Shown here piece after piece: positions 8,982 to 16,354 of a stretch of DNA of 50,399 nucleotides (the first letter of the stretch is position 1; each line of letters starts with the position of its first letter). The translations under genes and the position numbers were made by a program. The DNA is from Flavobacteriia bacterium (GTDB lineage Bacteria > Bacteroidota > Bacteroidia > Flavobacteriales_D > Crocinitomicaceae): the NCBI GenBank assembly GCA_947450325.1, contig CANFUT010000028.1, forward strand, positions 1 through 50,399, given 5' to 3'. The notes below the pieces were generated by a model. The model was not told where the DNA came from, did no database searches, and saw nothing but the letters and a program-made list of their open reading frames with translations.

Positions 8982-9017
8982 TTGCGGACATTTTTTAAAA
9001 AAGTTAGATTTGTCTAA
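8982..9017 (+). promoter_or_regulatory. Promoter with overlapping perfect inverted repeat (porin-Rieske-imelysin operon)
   Basis: TTG (8982-8984), a 20-base spacer and TAGATTTG (9005-9012) fit the Bacteroidota -33/-7 promoter well. The -7 element is embedded in TTAGA-TTTG-TCTAA (9004-9017), a perfect 5-base inverted repeat with a 4-base spacer. A protein bound there would block the polymerase. The half-site resembles DtxR/MntR-type boxes (TTAGG...CCTAA) more than a Fur box, but this is only a resemblance. The predicted start at about 9016 gives a 12-base leader. Confidence 0.55.
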
Positions 9018-9028
9018 AAATTTAAAAG

Positions 9029-10240
9029 ATGAAAAAATACGTTTATTCTCTATTGACAATAATGCTTTGTTTAACTGCAAAAAGTCAAGTATTAACAAGA
9101 GAAGATTCTCTTTCTGCAGGTTTGATAGCCTCCAATGCAACGACTGTAATTTCAGGTTATGGAAGTTTCAAGTATTCGAACAATCTAACTTTAAAAACTG
9201 CTGAAACAAATGTTGACCGTGTGATTTTATTTATCGGACATAAGTTCACGAAGCGAATTTCTTTTTTCTCTGAAATGGAAATTGAAGATGCAAAAATAGT
9301 CGGAGGACAAGCAAGCGGAGAATATGCTATAGAACAAGCATTTTTGAAATTTGATATCAAACGAAATTTATATATAACAGCTGGTTTATTTATTCCTAGA
9401 ATTGGAATTATCAATGAAAACCACTTGCCAACGACCTTTAATGGAAATGATAGAACTTACGTTGAAACCTTTATCATTCCTTCCACTTGGAGAGAAATTG
9501 GAATTGGACTTTATGGAAATAGCAATAAAATTCCTGGTTTGAATTATTCTGTAGGGCTAATGAATGGACTTAACAGTGCTGGTTTTACAAGTGGCACAGG
9601 AATTAGAGAAGGTAGATTTGAAGGAAGTAAAGCCACAACAAATTCATTGGCAATTACCGGTTCATTGCTTTATTATTATAAAAATATTCGTGCGCAAGTT
9701 TCAGGATATTTTGGCGGAAGTGCTGGTTTACCGAAATTTCAAGCTGACAGTTTACAATTGCACTCTGGTGCTTTTGGAACTCCAGTTGAGTTGGTTGAAG
9801 CAAACGTTCAGTATCTATCTAAAAAGTTAACATTGAAAGGTTTGGTTTCGTTTATCAATATTCCAAATGCGGGTGAAATCAACAGAGCATATGCAAATAA
9901 TACCCCAGAAAGTATTTTGGGAGGTTATTTAGAAGCATCTTATAATTTAACGCCAAAATCAACACGTTCATGGATCGTTTTTGCGAGATACGAAAATCTA
10001 AACATGAATTTTAAATTGCCTAAAGATGGTTCTGGAATTTTCAATGACGCTAATAATCAGCAATATATTGTAACTGGTTTAGGTTTTCAACCGATCAAAG
10101 GTGTTTTCGTGAAATTAGATTACAATTATCGATTGACAGGTGAAATCAATCCACTATTAATTGTAAATCCTTTTCCTCAAAGTCAACCATTTTTCAAAGC
10201 GCAACATTATGTGAATCTTGGATTGGGTTACAGTTTCTAA
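9029..10240 (+). CDS. Outer-membrane porin-like beta-barrel protein
   Basis: 403 residues. The signal peptide (about 1-19, ending TAKSQ) is followed by a short leader (VLTREDSLSAGL) and then strands typical of OprO/OprP-type porins: VISGYGSFKYSN, ISFFSEMEIEDAKI, AFLKFDIKRNLYITAGLFIPRIGIINENH. The chain ends on an aromatic residue (YVNLGLGYSF), as expected for recognition by the BAM complex. Many Bacteroidota annotate this as a hypothetical or phosphate-selective-porin-like protein. It is the first gene of an apparent operon with a Rieske protein, an imelysin and a di-heme cytochrome. A role as outer-membrane pore for the substrate of that system, possibly iron, is inferred. The specificity cannot be read from sequence. 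Confidence 0.7.
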   Translation: MKKYVYSLLTIMLCLTAKSQVLTREDSLSAGLIASNATTVISGYGSFKYSNNLTLKTAETNVDRVILFIGHKFTKRISFFSEMEIEDAKIVGGQASGEYAIEQAFLKFDIKRNLYITAGLFIPRIGIINENHLPTTFNGNDRTYVETFIIPSTWREIGIGLYGNSNKIPGLNYSVGLMNGLNSAGFTSGTGIREGRFEGSKATTNSLAITGSLLYYYKNIRAQVSGYFGGSAGLPKFQADSLQLHSGAFGTPVELVEANVQYLSKKLTLKGLVSFINIPNAGEINRAYANNTPESILGGYLEASYNLTPKSTRSWIVFARYENLNMNFKLPKDGSGIFNDANNQQYIVTGLGFQPIKGVFVKLDYNYRLTGEINPLLIVNPFPQSQPFFKAQHYVNLGLGYSF

Positions 10241-10257
10241 TTTAAAATCAAAAAAAT

Positions 10258-10689
10258 ATGGCAGTAGAAAGAAGAGATTTTATCAAACAAGCTTGCGGAT
10301 TATGTGCGTCAATAGTTGGTATTTCAGCCATTTTGCCAGCATTATCAAGTTGTACTCCATTAAAATCATACTCTGGTGAAATCATTCAAGGTTCAATTCA
10401 ATTGCCAGTTAATCAATTTGCAGAAGAAAATAATTTAGTGATTATCAAAAATCCAACTTTGGAATTTGAAATTGCTGTGGTAAAATTTCCCAACGGAAAA
10501 TACCGTGCATTTGAACTTCAATGTACACATCGAACTTATCCTTTGATTGCTACCAAGTCTGGTTTTGTTTGTAATCAACATGGAAGCAGATTTGATTTAG
10601 AAGGGAAGGTAACCCAAGCACCAGCAGAGTCGAATTTAAAAGAATATTTAGTTCAATCGAACGGTGAAACGCTTAATATTAAAATTTAA
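10258..10689 (+). CDS. Rieske [2Fe-2S] lipoprotein with Tat-like signal
   Basis: 143 residues. The N-terminus has twin arginines (Arg5-Arg6 in RRDFIK), a hydrophobic stretch and a lipobox ending at Cys32 (LSSC), so it is probably exported folded by Tat and lipid-anchored. The Rieske ligands are Cys89-x-His91 and Cys105-x2-His108 (CTH...CNQHG), followed by SRFDLEGKV. Such small Rieske proteins pass electrons to or from a partner enzyme in the periplasm. Neighbours are a porin 17 bases upstream, and imelysin and a c-type di-heme oxidase downstream, but there is no cytochrome b, so it is not part of a bc complex. The likely partner is the di-heme protein or the metal handled by imelysin (inference). 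Confidence 0.9.
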   Translation: MAVERRDFIKQACGLCASIVGISAILPALSSCTPLKSYSGEIIQGSIQLPVNQFAEENNLVIIKNPTLEFEIAVVKFPNGKYRAFELQCTHRTYPLIATKSGFVCNQHGSRFDLEGKVTQAPAESNLKEYLVQSNGETLNIKI

Positions 10690-10693
10690 GAAA

Positions 10694-11770
10694 ATGAAAA
10701 TCAATCTAGTATCAAAAATTACCAGGATATTAACTTTTGTAATCGTATTACATAGTTGTAAAAAAGACGAAATTGAGCAAACAACTGCTGTTGTTACTAA
10801 TCAGGATGTGATAAACAGTATTTCTTCGAACATCAATGCATCAACTTATTTACAATTAAAAACAAATACTGCTGATTTATACACGGCTTCGTTGGTTTTT
10901 GTATCTAATTCAACAGAACAAAATCTGAATATTTGTAGAGATTTTTGGAAAGCAGCACGCTCAACCTGGGAACAATCTGAAGGTTTTATCTATGGACCAG
11001 TTGCTACAGAAAATATAGATCCTCGCATCGATACTTGGCCAGTTAATTTTGTTGATTTGAATGCGCAAATTAATGGAACAAATCAATTTACAGACACTTA
11101 TGTCAATAATTTGGAAGATGCTTTGAAAGGTTTTCATCCAATTGAATTTTTACTTTGGGGACAAAATGGAACAAAAACTTCTGATCAATTTACACCTCGT
11201 GAAAAAGAATATTTGGTTGCATTGACGAAAAATCTAAATACGTTGACTAGTGATTTATACGATCAATGGAATGCAAGTATCGCCGATTCATACATCTATC
11301 ACTTCAAAAATCCATCTACATCTAATCCATATTACGACAATAAAAAGGCAGTTTTTCAAGAAATTGTCAATGGAATGATCGGGATTTGTGATGAAGTTGC
11401 CTCTGGAAAAATTGGTGAACCTTTTATCAATGCTGATCCAAGTTTGGAAGAATCTCCGTATGCACAAAATTCAATGACAGATTTTAGAAATAATATCAAA
11501 AGCGTTCAAAATGTTTACTCGGGAAAATTCAATGCAGATGGAGTTGGATTAGAAGATTTAGTGAGAAAATACAATTTGTCGCTTGATAACACAATTAAAG
11601 CTAAAATTAATACTTCAATCACTTCTTTGACCAACATAACAGATCCTTTTGGAACAGCCATTATTTCGCAACCAACACAAGTTCAAAATGCAATCACGGC
11701 AATTGAAGACTTAAAAAACACTTTAGAAAGCGAACTTTTACCTTTTGTAAATCAATATATTACAGATTAA
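10694..11770 (+). CDS. Imelysin family lipoprotein
   Basis: 358 residues from the ATG at 10694. An earlier in-frame codon at 10664 would overlap the Rieske gene and spoil the signal peptide. The lipobox reads VLHSC (Cys at about 21). The family motif GxHxxE is present as GFHPIEFLLWG. The C-terminal half has the second helical bundle with GMIGICDEVASGKIGEPF. Imelysins are periplasmic or surface proteins of the EfeO/IrpA group, iron-regulated in several bacteria and implicated in iron uptake. The once-claimed peptidase activity is doubtful. It lies 4 bases after the Rieske gene and 1 base before the di-heme gene. Iron or another metal as ligand is inferred from the family. Confidence 0.92.
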   Translation: MKINLVSKITRILTFVIVLHSCKKDEIEQTTAVVTNQDVINSISSNINASTYLQLKTNTADLYTASLVFVSNSTEQNLNICRDFWKAARSTWEQSEGFIYGPVATENIDPRIDTWPVNFVDLNAQINGTNQFTDTYVNNLEDALKGFHPIEFLLWGQNGTKTSDQFTPREKEYLVALTKNLNTLTSDLYDQWNASIADSYIYHFKNPSTSNPYYDNKKAVFQEIVNGMIGICDEVASGKIGEPFINADPSLEESPYAQNSMTDFRNNIKSVQNVYSGKFNADGVGLEDLVRKYNLSLDNTIKAKINTSITSLTNITDPFGTAIISQPTQVQNAITAIEDLKNTLESELLPFVNQYITD

Positions 11771-11771
11771 C

Positions 11772-13145
11772 ATGAATCGAGTTTTAATAATTTCTTTCGG
11801 TTTAACTTTCTTAATTTTAACTTCTTGTAAAAAAGCAGGTTCGCTAGAACCCATCGAAAATCAAGATTGGTTTACAGGAGGAAGTCAAACAGTTTTTATT
11901 TCAGGATCAAACGCCTTTAGTCAAGGATTTCCAAGTTTAGCAGGCGATCACGCATTGAATCATGAAGTAGGTGATGCTGCTTTTGAAGCCACTTTTGTGA
12001 GTTCTCCAGCACCAATTCAGCAAGGATTAGGACCAATTTTTAATAACGTTTCATGTGTTTCTTGTCATATCAGCGACGGCCGCGGAAAAGCGCCTGAAAC
12101 GGGCGAAAATTTGATGTCGCTACTGATTCGAATCAGTATTTCTGGACAAGATGAACATGGTGGTACAGTTGACGTTCCATTATTTGGAGGTCAATTTCAA
12201 CATCGGTCAGTTTTTGGTGCCCAACCTGAAGGAGATGTAAATGTAAGTTACGCTTACCAAACTTTGCAATTTCCTGACGGTACAAGTTATGAAATGCGAA
12301 AACCAACTTATTCATTGACAAATACCTATTTGCCTTTGCCAGGAGGAGTAATGATTTCACCACGATTGGCACCGCCTGTGTTTGGATTGGGTTTGTTGGA
12401 AGCTATTCCAGATGCAAATATTTTAGCCAAAGAAGACATCAATGACGCAAACGGCGATGGGATTTCCGGGAAAGCGAATTATGTTTGGAATGTACTTGAA
12501 AAGAGAAAAACATTGGGGAAATTTGGTTGGAAAGCAGGAAATCCAACTTTGATGCAGCAAACAGCTTCGGCATATTTACAAGATATGGGAATCACAACAT
12601 TTATTTTTCCGCAAGAAGCTTCTTATGGTCAAACGCAATATGACAATTTAAATGATGATGTAGAATTATCTGACAGTCTGTTGTATGCGGTAACTTTTTA
12701 TCTCAAAACATTAGCTGTTCCTGCAAGAAGAAATGTTACCGATCCTGCGGTAATTCGTGGAAAAGAATTATTTACGCAAGCCCAATGTGCAGCTTGTCAT
12801 ACGCCTAAACAACGAACTGCAGTAAATGTTGCTTTCAAAGAATTGTCTAATCAATTGATTTTTCCATACACAGATTTACTTTTGCATGATATGGGCGACG
12901 AACTTTCAGATAATCGACCAGACCACATGGCAACTGGAAATGAATGGCGAACTCCGCCACTTTGGGGAATTGGTTTGACAGAAATTGTCAATGGACATGG
13001 AAATTTTTTACACGATGGACGCGCAAGGAATTTGACTGAAGCCATTATGTGGCATGGAGGAGAAGCAGAATACTCAGCCAATTTTTTCAAAAATCTGCCT
13101 ACGTATGACAGAAATGCCATGCTGAAATTTTTGAAATCTTTGTAA
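11772..13145 (+). CDS. Di-heme oxidoreductase family c-type cytochrome (DUF1111)
   Basis: 457 residues with a lipoprotein signal (LTSC, Cys at about 16). Two heme c sites are visible: Cys95-V-S-Cys98-His99 and Cys339-A-A-Cys342-His343. The arrangement and the motifs GPIFNNVSC and LHDMGDELSD match the di-heme oxidoredictase/DUF1111 family, related to MauG and bacterial cytochrome c peroxidases. These act in the periplasm or at the outer membrane. Association of this family with imelysin is known from iron-regulated clusters in Proteobacteria. Here it is the last gene of the four-gene run and starts 1 base after the imelysin stop, suggesting coupled translation. The substrate is unknown; oxidation or reduction of bound iron is a reasonable guess. 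Confidence 0.92.
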   Translation: MNRVLIISFGLTFLILTSCKKAGSLEPIENQDWFTGGSQTVFISGSNAFSQGFPSLAGDHALNHEVGDAAFEATFVSSPAPIQQGLGPIFNNVSCVSCHISDGRGKAPETGENLMSLLIRISISGQDEHGGTVDVPLFGGQFQHRSVFGAQPEGDVNVSYAYQTLQFPDGTSYEMRKPTYSLTNTYLPLPGGVMISPRLAPPVFGLGLLEAIPDANILAKEDINDANGDGISGKANYVWNVLEKRKTLGKFGWKAGNPTLMQQTASAYLQDMGITTFIFPQEASYGQTQYDNLNDDVELSDSLLYAVTFYLKTLAVPARRNVTDPAVIRGKELFTQAQCAACHTPKQRTAVNVAFKELSNQLIFPYTDLLLHDMGDELSDNRPDHMATGNEWRTPPLWGIGLTEIVNGHGNFLHDGRARNLTEAIMWHGGEAEYSANFFKNLPTYDRNAMLKFLKSL

Positions 13146-13277
13146 ATAATAAGCATTGAGAATTTGAAGCGGCAGTAGATTTTTTTCTGATGTTTTCTTT
13201 TGGTGAAAAAATGAAATTGTTGATGTTAATTTTAAGATTTATAATTCATTTGTGACACTATTCCTGACTTTTTCAAT

Positions 13278-13285
13278 TAATTTTG
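13278..13285 (+). promoter_or_regulatory. -7 promoter element TAATTTTG (LuxC-type gene)
   Basis: Exact TAnnTTTG, ending only 4 bases before the GTG start at 13290. With the usual geometry, transcription would begin at or next to the start codon, giving a leaderless message. A TTTG lies at 13249-13252 but at a long spacing (25 bases). Confidence 0.5.
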
Positions 13286-13289
13286 TGTC

Positions 13290-14336
13290 GTGAATAAAGT
13301 GACATTGATTAATGCTTTTGCCCAATTGGGTAAAGTGATGGTTCAGTTGGGAAAACAAGAACCTTGGACAGATTTTTCCCTTGGATTAACAGAAGAAGAG
13401 TACGAAAGATTGCAAATTGTCATCAATAGACAAATTCACTTCAATGGTTGGTTTTCAAAAAACTCAGTTTGTGAATCTTTGTTGGCTTTGGGAAATCAAT
13501 TGACAGTTGAATCTTTGACTGATTGGACATCAAAATACTCTTTTAATATCAATCCCAAAAGAGTAGGAGTGATCATGGCTGGAAATTTGCCTTTGGTCGG
13601 ATTTCATGATTTTCTTTGTGTTTTATTGTCTGGTCATCACATTGTTGCCAAAATGAGTTCGGATGACAAAACTTTACTTCCTGCATTGACAGAATTGTTG
13701 GTCAAATTTGCACCAGAAATTCAATCTAGAATTAGATTGACTGAAAATCGAATCGGTGAAATTGATGCCATGATTGCCACTGGAAGTAACAATTCAATGC
13801 GCTATTTTGAAAGTTATTTTGGCAAATATCCCCACATTTTTAGAAAAAATCGAACATCATTGGCCATTTTTGATGGAAGTGAAACTGAGGAACAAATCCA
13901 CGAATTAGGCAAAGATATTTTTACCTATTTTGGTTTGGGTTGCCGCAATGTTTCTCAAATATTGATACCAGCTGATTTTGATATCAATCGCTTTTTCGGT
14001 GGAATAATCAATCATTCTGAAGTTGTAAATCATCACAAATACGCCAATAATTACGATTACAACAAAGCGATTCATTTGATGAACCAAGAAAATATTTTGG
14101 ACAATGGTTTCATGTTGTTGAAAGAATCTGATGAACTTCATTCACCTTTGGCTATGCTTTTTTACCACCGATATCAAAATCAATCGGAAGTAGAAAATTA
14201 CATCGAAAAACACAAAGAAAACTTGCAAGTAATTGTTGGGAATCAATACGTTCCTTTTGGGCAGGCGCAATCTCCGATGTTGAGTGATTATGCAGATGGA
14301 ATTGATACTATGAAATGGTTAGAGGAGTTGAAATAG
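13290..14336 (+). CDS. Acyl-CoA reductase, LuxC family
   Basis: 348 residues starting at GTG 13290; an in-frame GTG at 13299 is the alternative. LuxC-type reductases convert an acyl-CoA or acyl-protein to the aldehyde using NADPH. The central Rossmann region has RVGVIMAGNLPLVGFHDFL and IATGSNNSMRYFESYF. The catalytic nucleophile is Cys218 in FGLGCRNVS, the position of the acylated Cys in LuxC. There is no LuxD, LuxE or luciferase gene nearby, so bioluminescence is not indicated. Bacteroidota often carry a stand-alone copy, probably for fatty aldehyde or flexirubin-like lipid metabolism. The gene converges with recR; the stop codons are 2 bases apart. Confidence 0.88.
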   Translation: MNKVTLINAFAQLGKVMVQLGKQEPWTDFSLGLTEEEYERLQIVINRQIHFNGWFSKNSVCESLLALGNQLTVESLTDWTSKYSFNINPKRVGVIMAGNLPLVGFHDFLCVLLSGHHIVAKMSSDDKTLLPALTELLVKFAPEIQSRIRLTENRIGEIDAMIATGSNNSMRYFESYFGKYPHIFRKNRTSLAIFDGSETEEQIHELGKDIFTYFGLGCRNVSQILIPADFDINRFFGGIINHSEVVNHHKYANNYDYNKAIHLMNQENILDNGFMLLKESDELHSPLAMLFYHRYQNQSEVENYIEKHKENLQVIVGNQYVPFGQAQSPMLSDYADGIDTMKWLEELK

Positions 14337-14338
14337 AC

Positions 14339-14947
14339 TCAATCCACCCGAAACAAAGTTCGATTAATTATTGATCTTCCCAAAGTCAATCCGTCAGCGT
14401 ATTGTAATTCTGAGCCAACGGAAACTCCACGTGATAAAGTGGTTACGGTGATTCCAGAAGGTTGAATTTTTTTGTACAAAAAGAAATTGGTCGTGTCTCC
14501 TTCCATGGTGGCACTCAAAGCAAAAATAACTTCTTTGACATTTCCTACGTTGATTTTTTCCAACAAAGAAGGAATATTTAAATCTGCCGGACCGATCCCA
14601 TCCATGGGAGAAATAATTCCGCCCAAAACGTGGTAAATTCCATGAAAAGATCCTGTTTCTTCAATCGCCATTACATCGCGAACATCTTCTACAACACAAA
14701 TTTCATCATGCTTTCTTTGAGAATTACCGCAAATGGCACAAATTTCTAAATCAGAAATGTTTCCGCAAGATTTACAGTATTTTACATGTTTTTTCATCTC
14801 CAAAAATGACTGAGCAAAACGCTCAATTTCTTCTGGTTTTCTATTCAATAGGTGAATTACCAAACGCAAAGCTGAACGTTTTCCAATGCTTGGAAGTGTA
14901 GCCAATTGTTCTACAGCTTCTTCCATATATTTGGATGGTATTTTCAT
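14339..14947 (-). CDS. recR: Recombination mediator protein RecR
   Basis: 202 residues, normal length. The order is an N-terminal helix-hairpin-helix (LPSIGKRSALRLV, 18-30), a C4 zinc finger (Cys58, Cys61, Cys70, Cys73), a Toprim domain (ICVVEDVRDVMAIEETGSFHGIYHVLGG onward) and a C-terminal Walker-B-like tail. RecR works with RecO (and RecF) to load RecA on SSB-coated single-stranded DNA. It is read away from the 15.1-kb membrane-protein gene, and the 129-base gap holds both promoters. Confidence 0.97.
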   Translation of the reverse strand: MKIPSKYMEEAVEQLATLPSIGKRSALRLVIHLLNRKPEEIERFAQSFLEMKKHVKYCKSCGNISDLEICAICGNSQRKHDEICVVEDVRDVMAIEETGSFHGIYHVLGGIISPMDGIGPADLNIPSLLEKINVGNVKEVIFALSATMEGDTTNFFLYKKIQPSGITVTTLSRGVSVGSELQYADGLTLGRSIINRTLFRVD

Positions 14948-15064
14948 ATTTTAAGTCAATGAAATTTACAATTTTAAAGTACGTAAAGGTAAGTAAGTGA
15001 TTGGTAAAATGAGACAATTTTCGGAGAATAAATTTTAAATTCCCTTTATTTTATTGGATTTCCG

Positions 15065-15072
15065 TAAATTTG
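15065..15072 (+). promoter_or_regulatory. -7 promoter element TAAATTTG (15.1-kb membrane protein)
   Basis: Exact TAnnTTTG, ending 4 bases before the ATG at 15077. The predicted start coincides with the A of ATG, so the mRNA would be leaderless. No -33 TTTG is found at normal spacing. Confidence 0.5.
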
Positions 15073-15076
15073 CCAA

Positions 15077-15733
15077 ATGAATCAAACAGAAATCATCCAT
15101 TTTTCTTTCCAAGGATTAGAACTTCAAGAACCCATGGCGGCAATTACAAATTGGATGATTGCTTCATTTTGTTTTTATGCTTTTTTAAAATTGAAAAATA
15201 GAAATTTTGAAGAAGTTAATTATTGGAAATATTTTTTCATAACATTCTCCTTTTCGACATTTTTTGCTGGTTTTGGACATTTGTTTTTTCAGTATTTCGC
15301 CATTCCTGGAAAATTTCCAAATTGGATTTTAGGAATTTTATCTGGTTATTTTGCGAGCAATGCCATGTTGGTCAAAATGAAAAATCAAGCAAATAAAAAG
15401 ATTTTTAAAATTGCAATAATCGTGAAAGCAAGCGCATTTCTTTTCTTGGCTTTGTGGAAACAAAATTTCCTTTTTATTGCCATTGATGCAATCGTCACTT
15501 ATATCGTTTTTTGCGGAGTTTTAGGATATATTTATTTCAAGCAAGGACATAATTACATGAAATACATGGTTTTTGGTGTATTGGTTTGTTTGCCTTCTGC
15601 GTTTATTTTTCTTTTGAAAATAAATCCACATAAATGGTTAAATAAAGACGATTTAAGTCATCTTTTTATGTTGGGCTGTACAATTTGCTTTTATGCAGGT
15701 GCTAAAAACATAAAGATTGAAACAAATCAATGA
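15077..15733 (+). CDS. Seven-helix integral membrane protein of unknown function (DUF6962-like)
   Basis: 218 residues with about seven hydrophobic segments (around 22-38, 52-70, 82-100, 112-128, 132-150, 160-178 and 190-208). The N-terminus is short and uncleaved. It resembles a Bacteroidota-restricted family of multi-pass proteins of unknown role; DUF6962 is my best guess and not certain. There are no catalytic motifs. The gene stands alone and its stop codon directly abuts the stop codon of the convergent DUF4199 gene. Expression may be from a leaderless transcript. Confidence 0.7.
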   Translation: MNQTEIIHFSFQGLELQEPMAAITNWMIASFCFYAFLKLKNRNFEEVNYWKYFFITFSFSTFFAGFGHLFFQYFAIPGKFPNWILGILSGYFASNAMLVKMKNQANKKIFKIAIIVKASAFLFLALWKQNFLFIAIDAIVTYIVFCGVLGYIYFKQGHNYMKYMVFGVLVCLPSAFIFLLKINPHKWLNKDDLSHLFMLGCTICFYAGAKNIKIETNQ

Positions 15734-16303
15734 TTATTTTAATCCTCTCATTAAAATTTTCCTGAAAATCACTGTAACTAAAAGACTGTAAACAGTTGAC
15801 AGTAAAATCATCCCAAGTAAAGAAATGGTAGTGATAGAGAATGGTGAAATTGTACTACGTGTACTTTTTTCCATTTCCTTGTAAATATCTTCTTTTGTCA
15901 TTACTTCAAACGCCTCATTGCTAGCGCGAATCAATTTTAATTCTTCTGGATTTGTCAAACCAACTTTATAAGCAGTTAATTTCTCAGAAATCATGTGATT
16001 AACAAAATCAGGATTGATATAACTGTAATAAATGTAAATGAAAATTACCACCAGAATTGTGTAAGGAATTCCAACAGTCATGCAAGATTTAATGTCACTT
16101 AAAGCGTTACCTTGTGCAAATCCTTCCCTCTGTTTGTGCATATATAATCCAACTGAAATTGAGGATAAAAGCAAAAACATATTGATGAAAATTGTTGGAA
16201 CGATAGAACTTGTAGAAATTCCTGCGAAGTGAAAAATCATTTTAACAAGCATCCAACCGATGGCAAAGAAAAAACCAACTTTAACTGTAATTCTCATATT
16301 CAT
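15734..16303 (-). CDS. DUF4199 family membrane protein
   Basis: 189 residues with four predicted membrane segments (about 8-28, 36-54, 76-96 and 150-175). Between the third and fourth is a charged stretch with AYKVGLTNPEELKLIRASNEAF. This is the DUF4199 pattern, a Bacteroidota family often placed beside glycosyltransferases or dolichyl-phosphate enzymes; here it follows rho. No function is established. The start codon is 2 bases from the T-run of the rho terminator, so it is either transcribed by readthrough or from a promoter inside rho. An ATG two codons further in (16297) is an alternative start. Confidence 0.78.
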   Translation of the reverse strand: MNMRITVKVGFFFAIGWMLVKMIFHFAGISTSSIVPTIFINMFLLLSSISVGLYMHKQREGFAQGNALSDIKSCMTVGIPYTILVVIFIYIYYSYINPDFVNHMISEKLTAYKVGLTNPEELKLIRASNEAFEVMTKEDIYKEMEKSTRSTISPFSITTISLLGMILLSTVYSLLVTVIFRKILMRGLK

Positions 16304-16305
16304 TC

Positions 16306-16345
16306 AAAAAAAAACTGTCAATCTCAAAGTAGAAATTGACAGTTT
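16306..16345 (-). terminator. Rho-independent terminator of rho
   Basis: On the minus strand AAACTGTCAAT (16345-16335) pairs with ATTGACAGTTT (16322-16312) around a 12-base loop and is followed by a run of T (complement of 16306-16314). It begins 10 bases after the rho stop and ends 2 bases before the DUF4199 start codon. Confidence 0.85.
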
Positions 16346-16354
16346 GAAAATTAA

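Noticed and set aside
8944-9017. Fur box before the porin operon
   Set aside because: The half-sites TTAGA/TCTAA do not resemble the GATAAT-type Fur consensus.
10664-10693. ATG 30 bases upstream for imelysin
   Set aside because: It overlaps the Rieske gene and would put basic residues before the lipoprotein signal.
13290-14336. Bioluminescence (lux) locus
   Set aside because: Only a LuxC-type reductase is present; luxA, luxB, luxD and luxE are absent.
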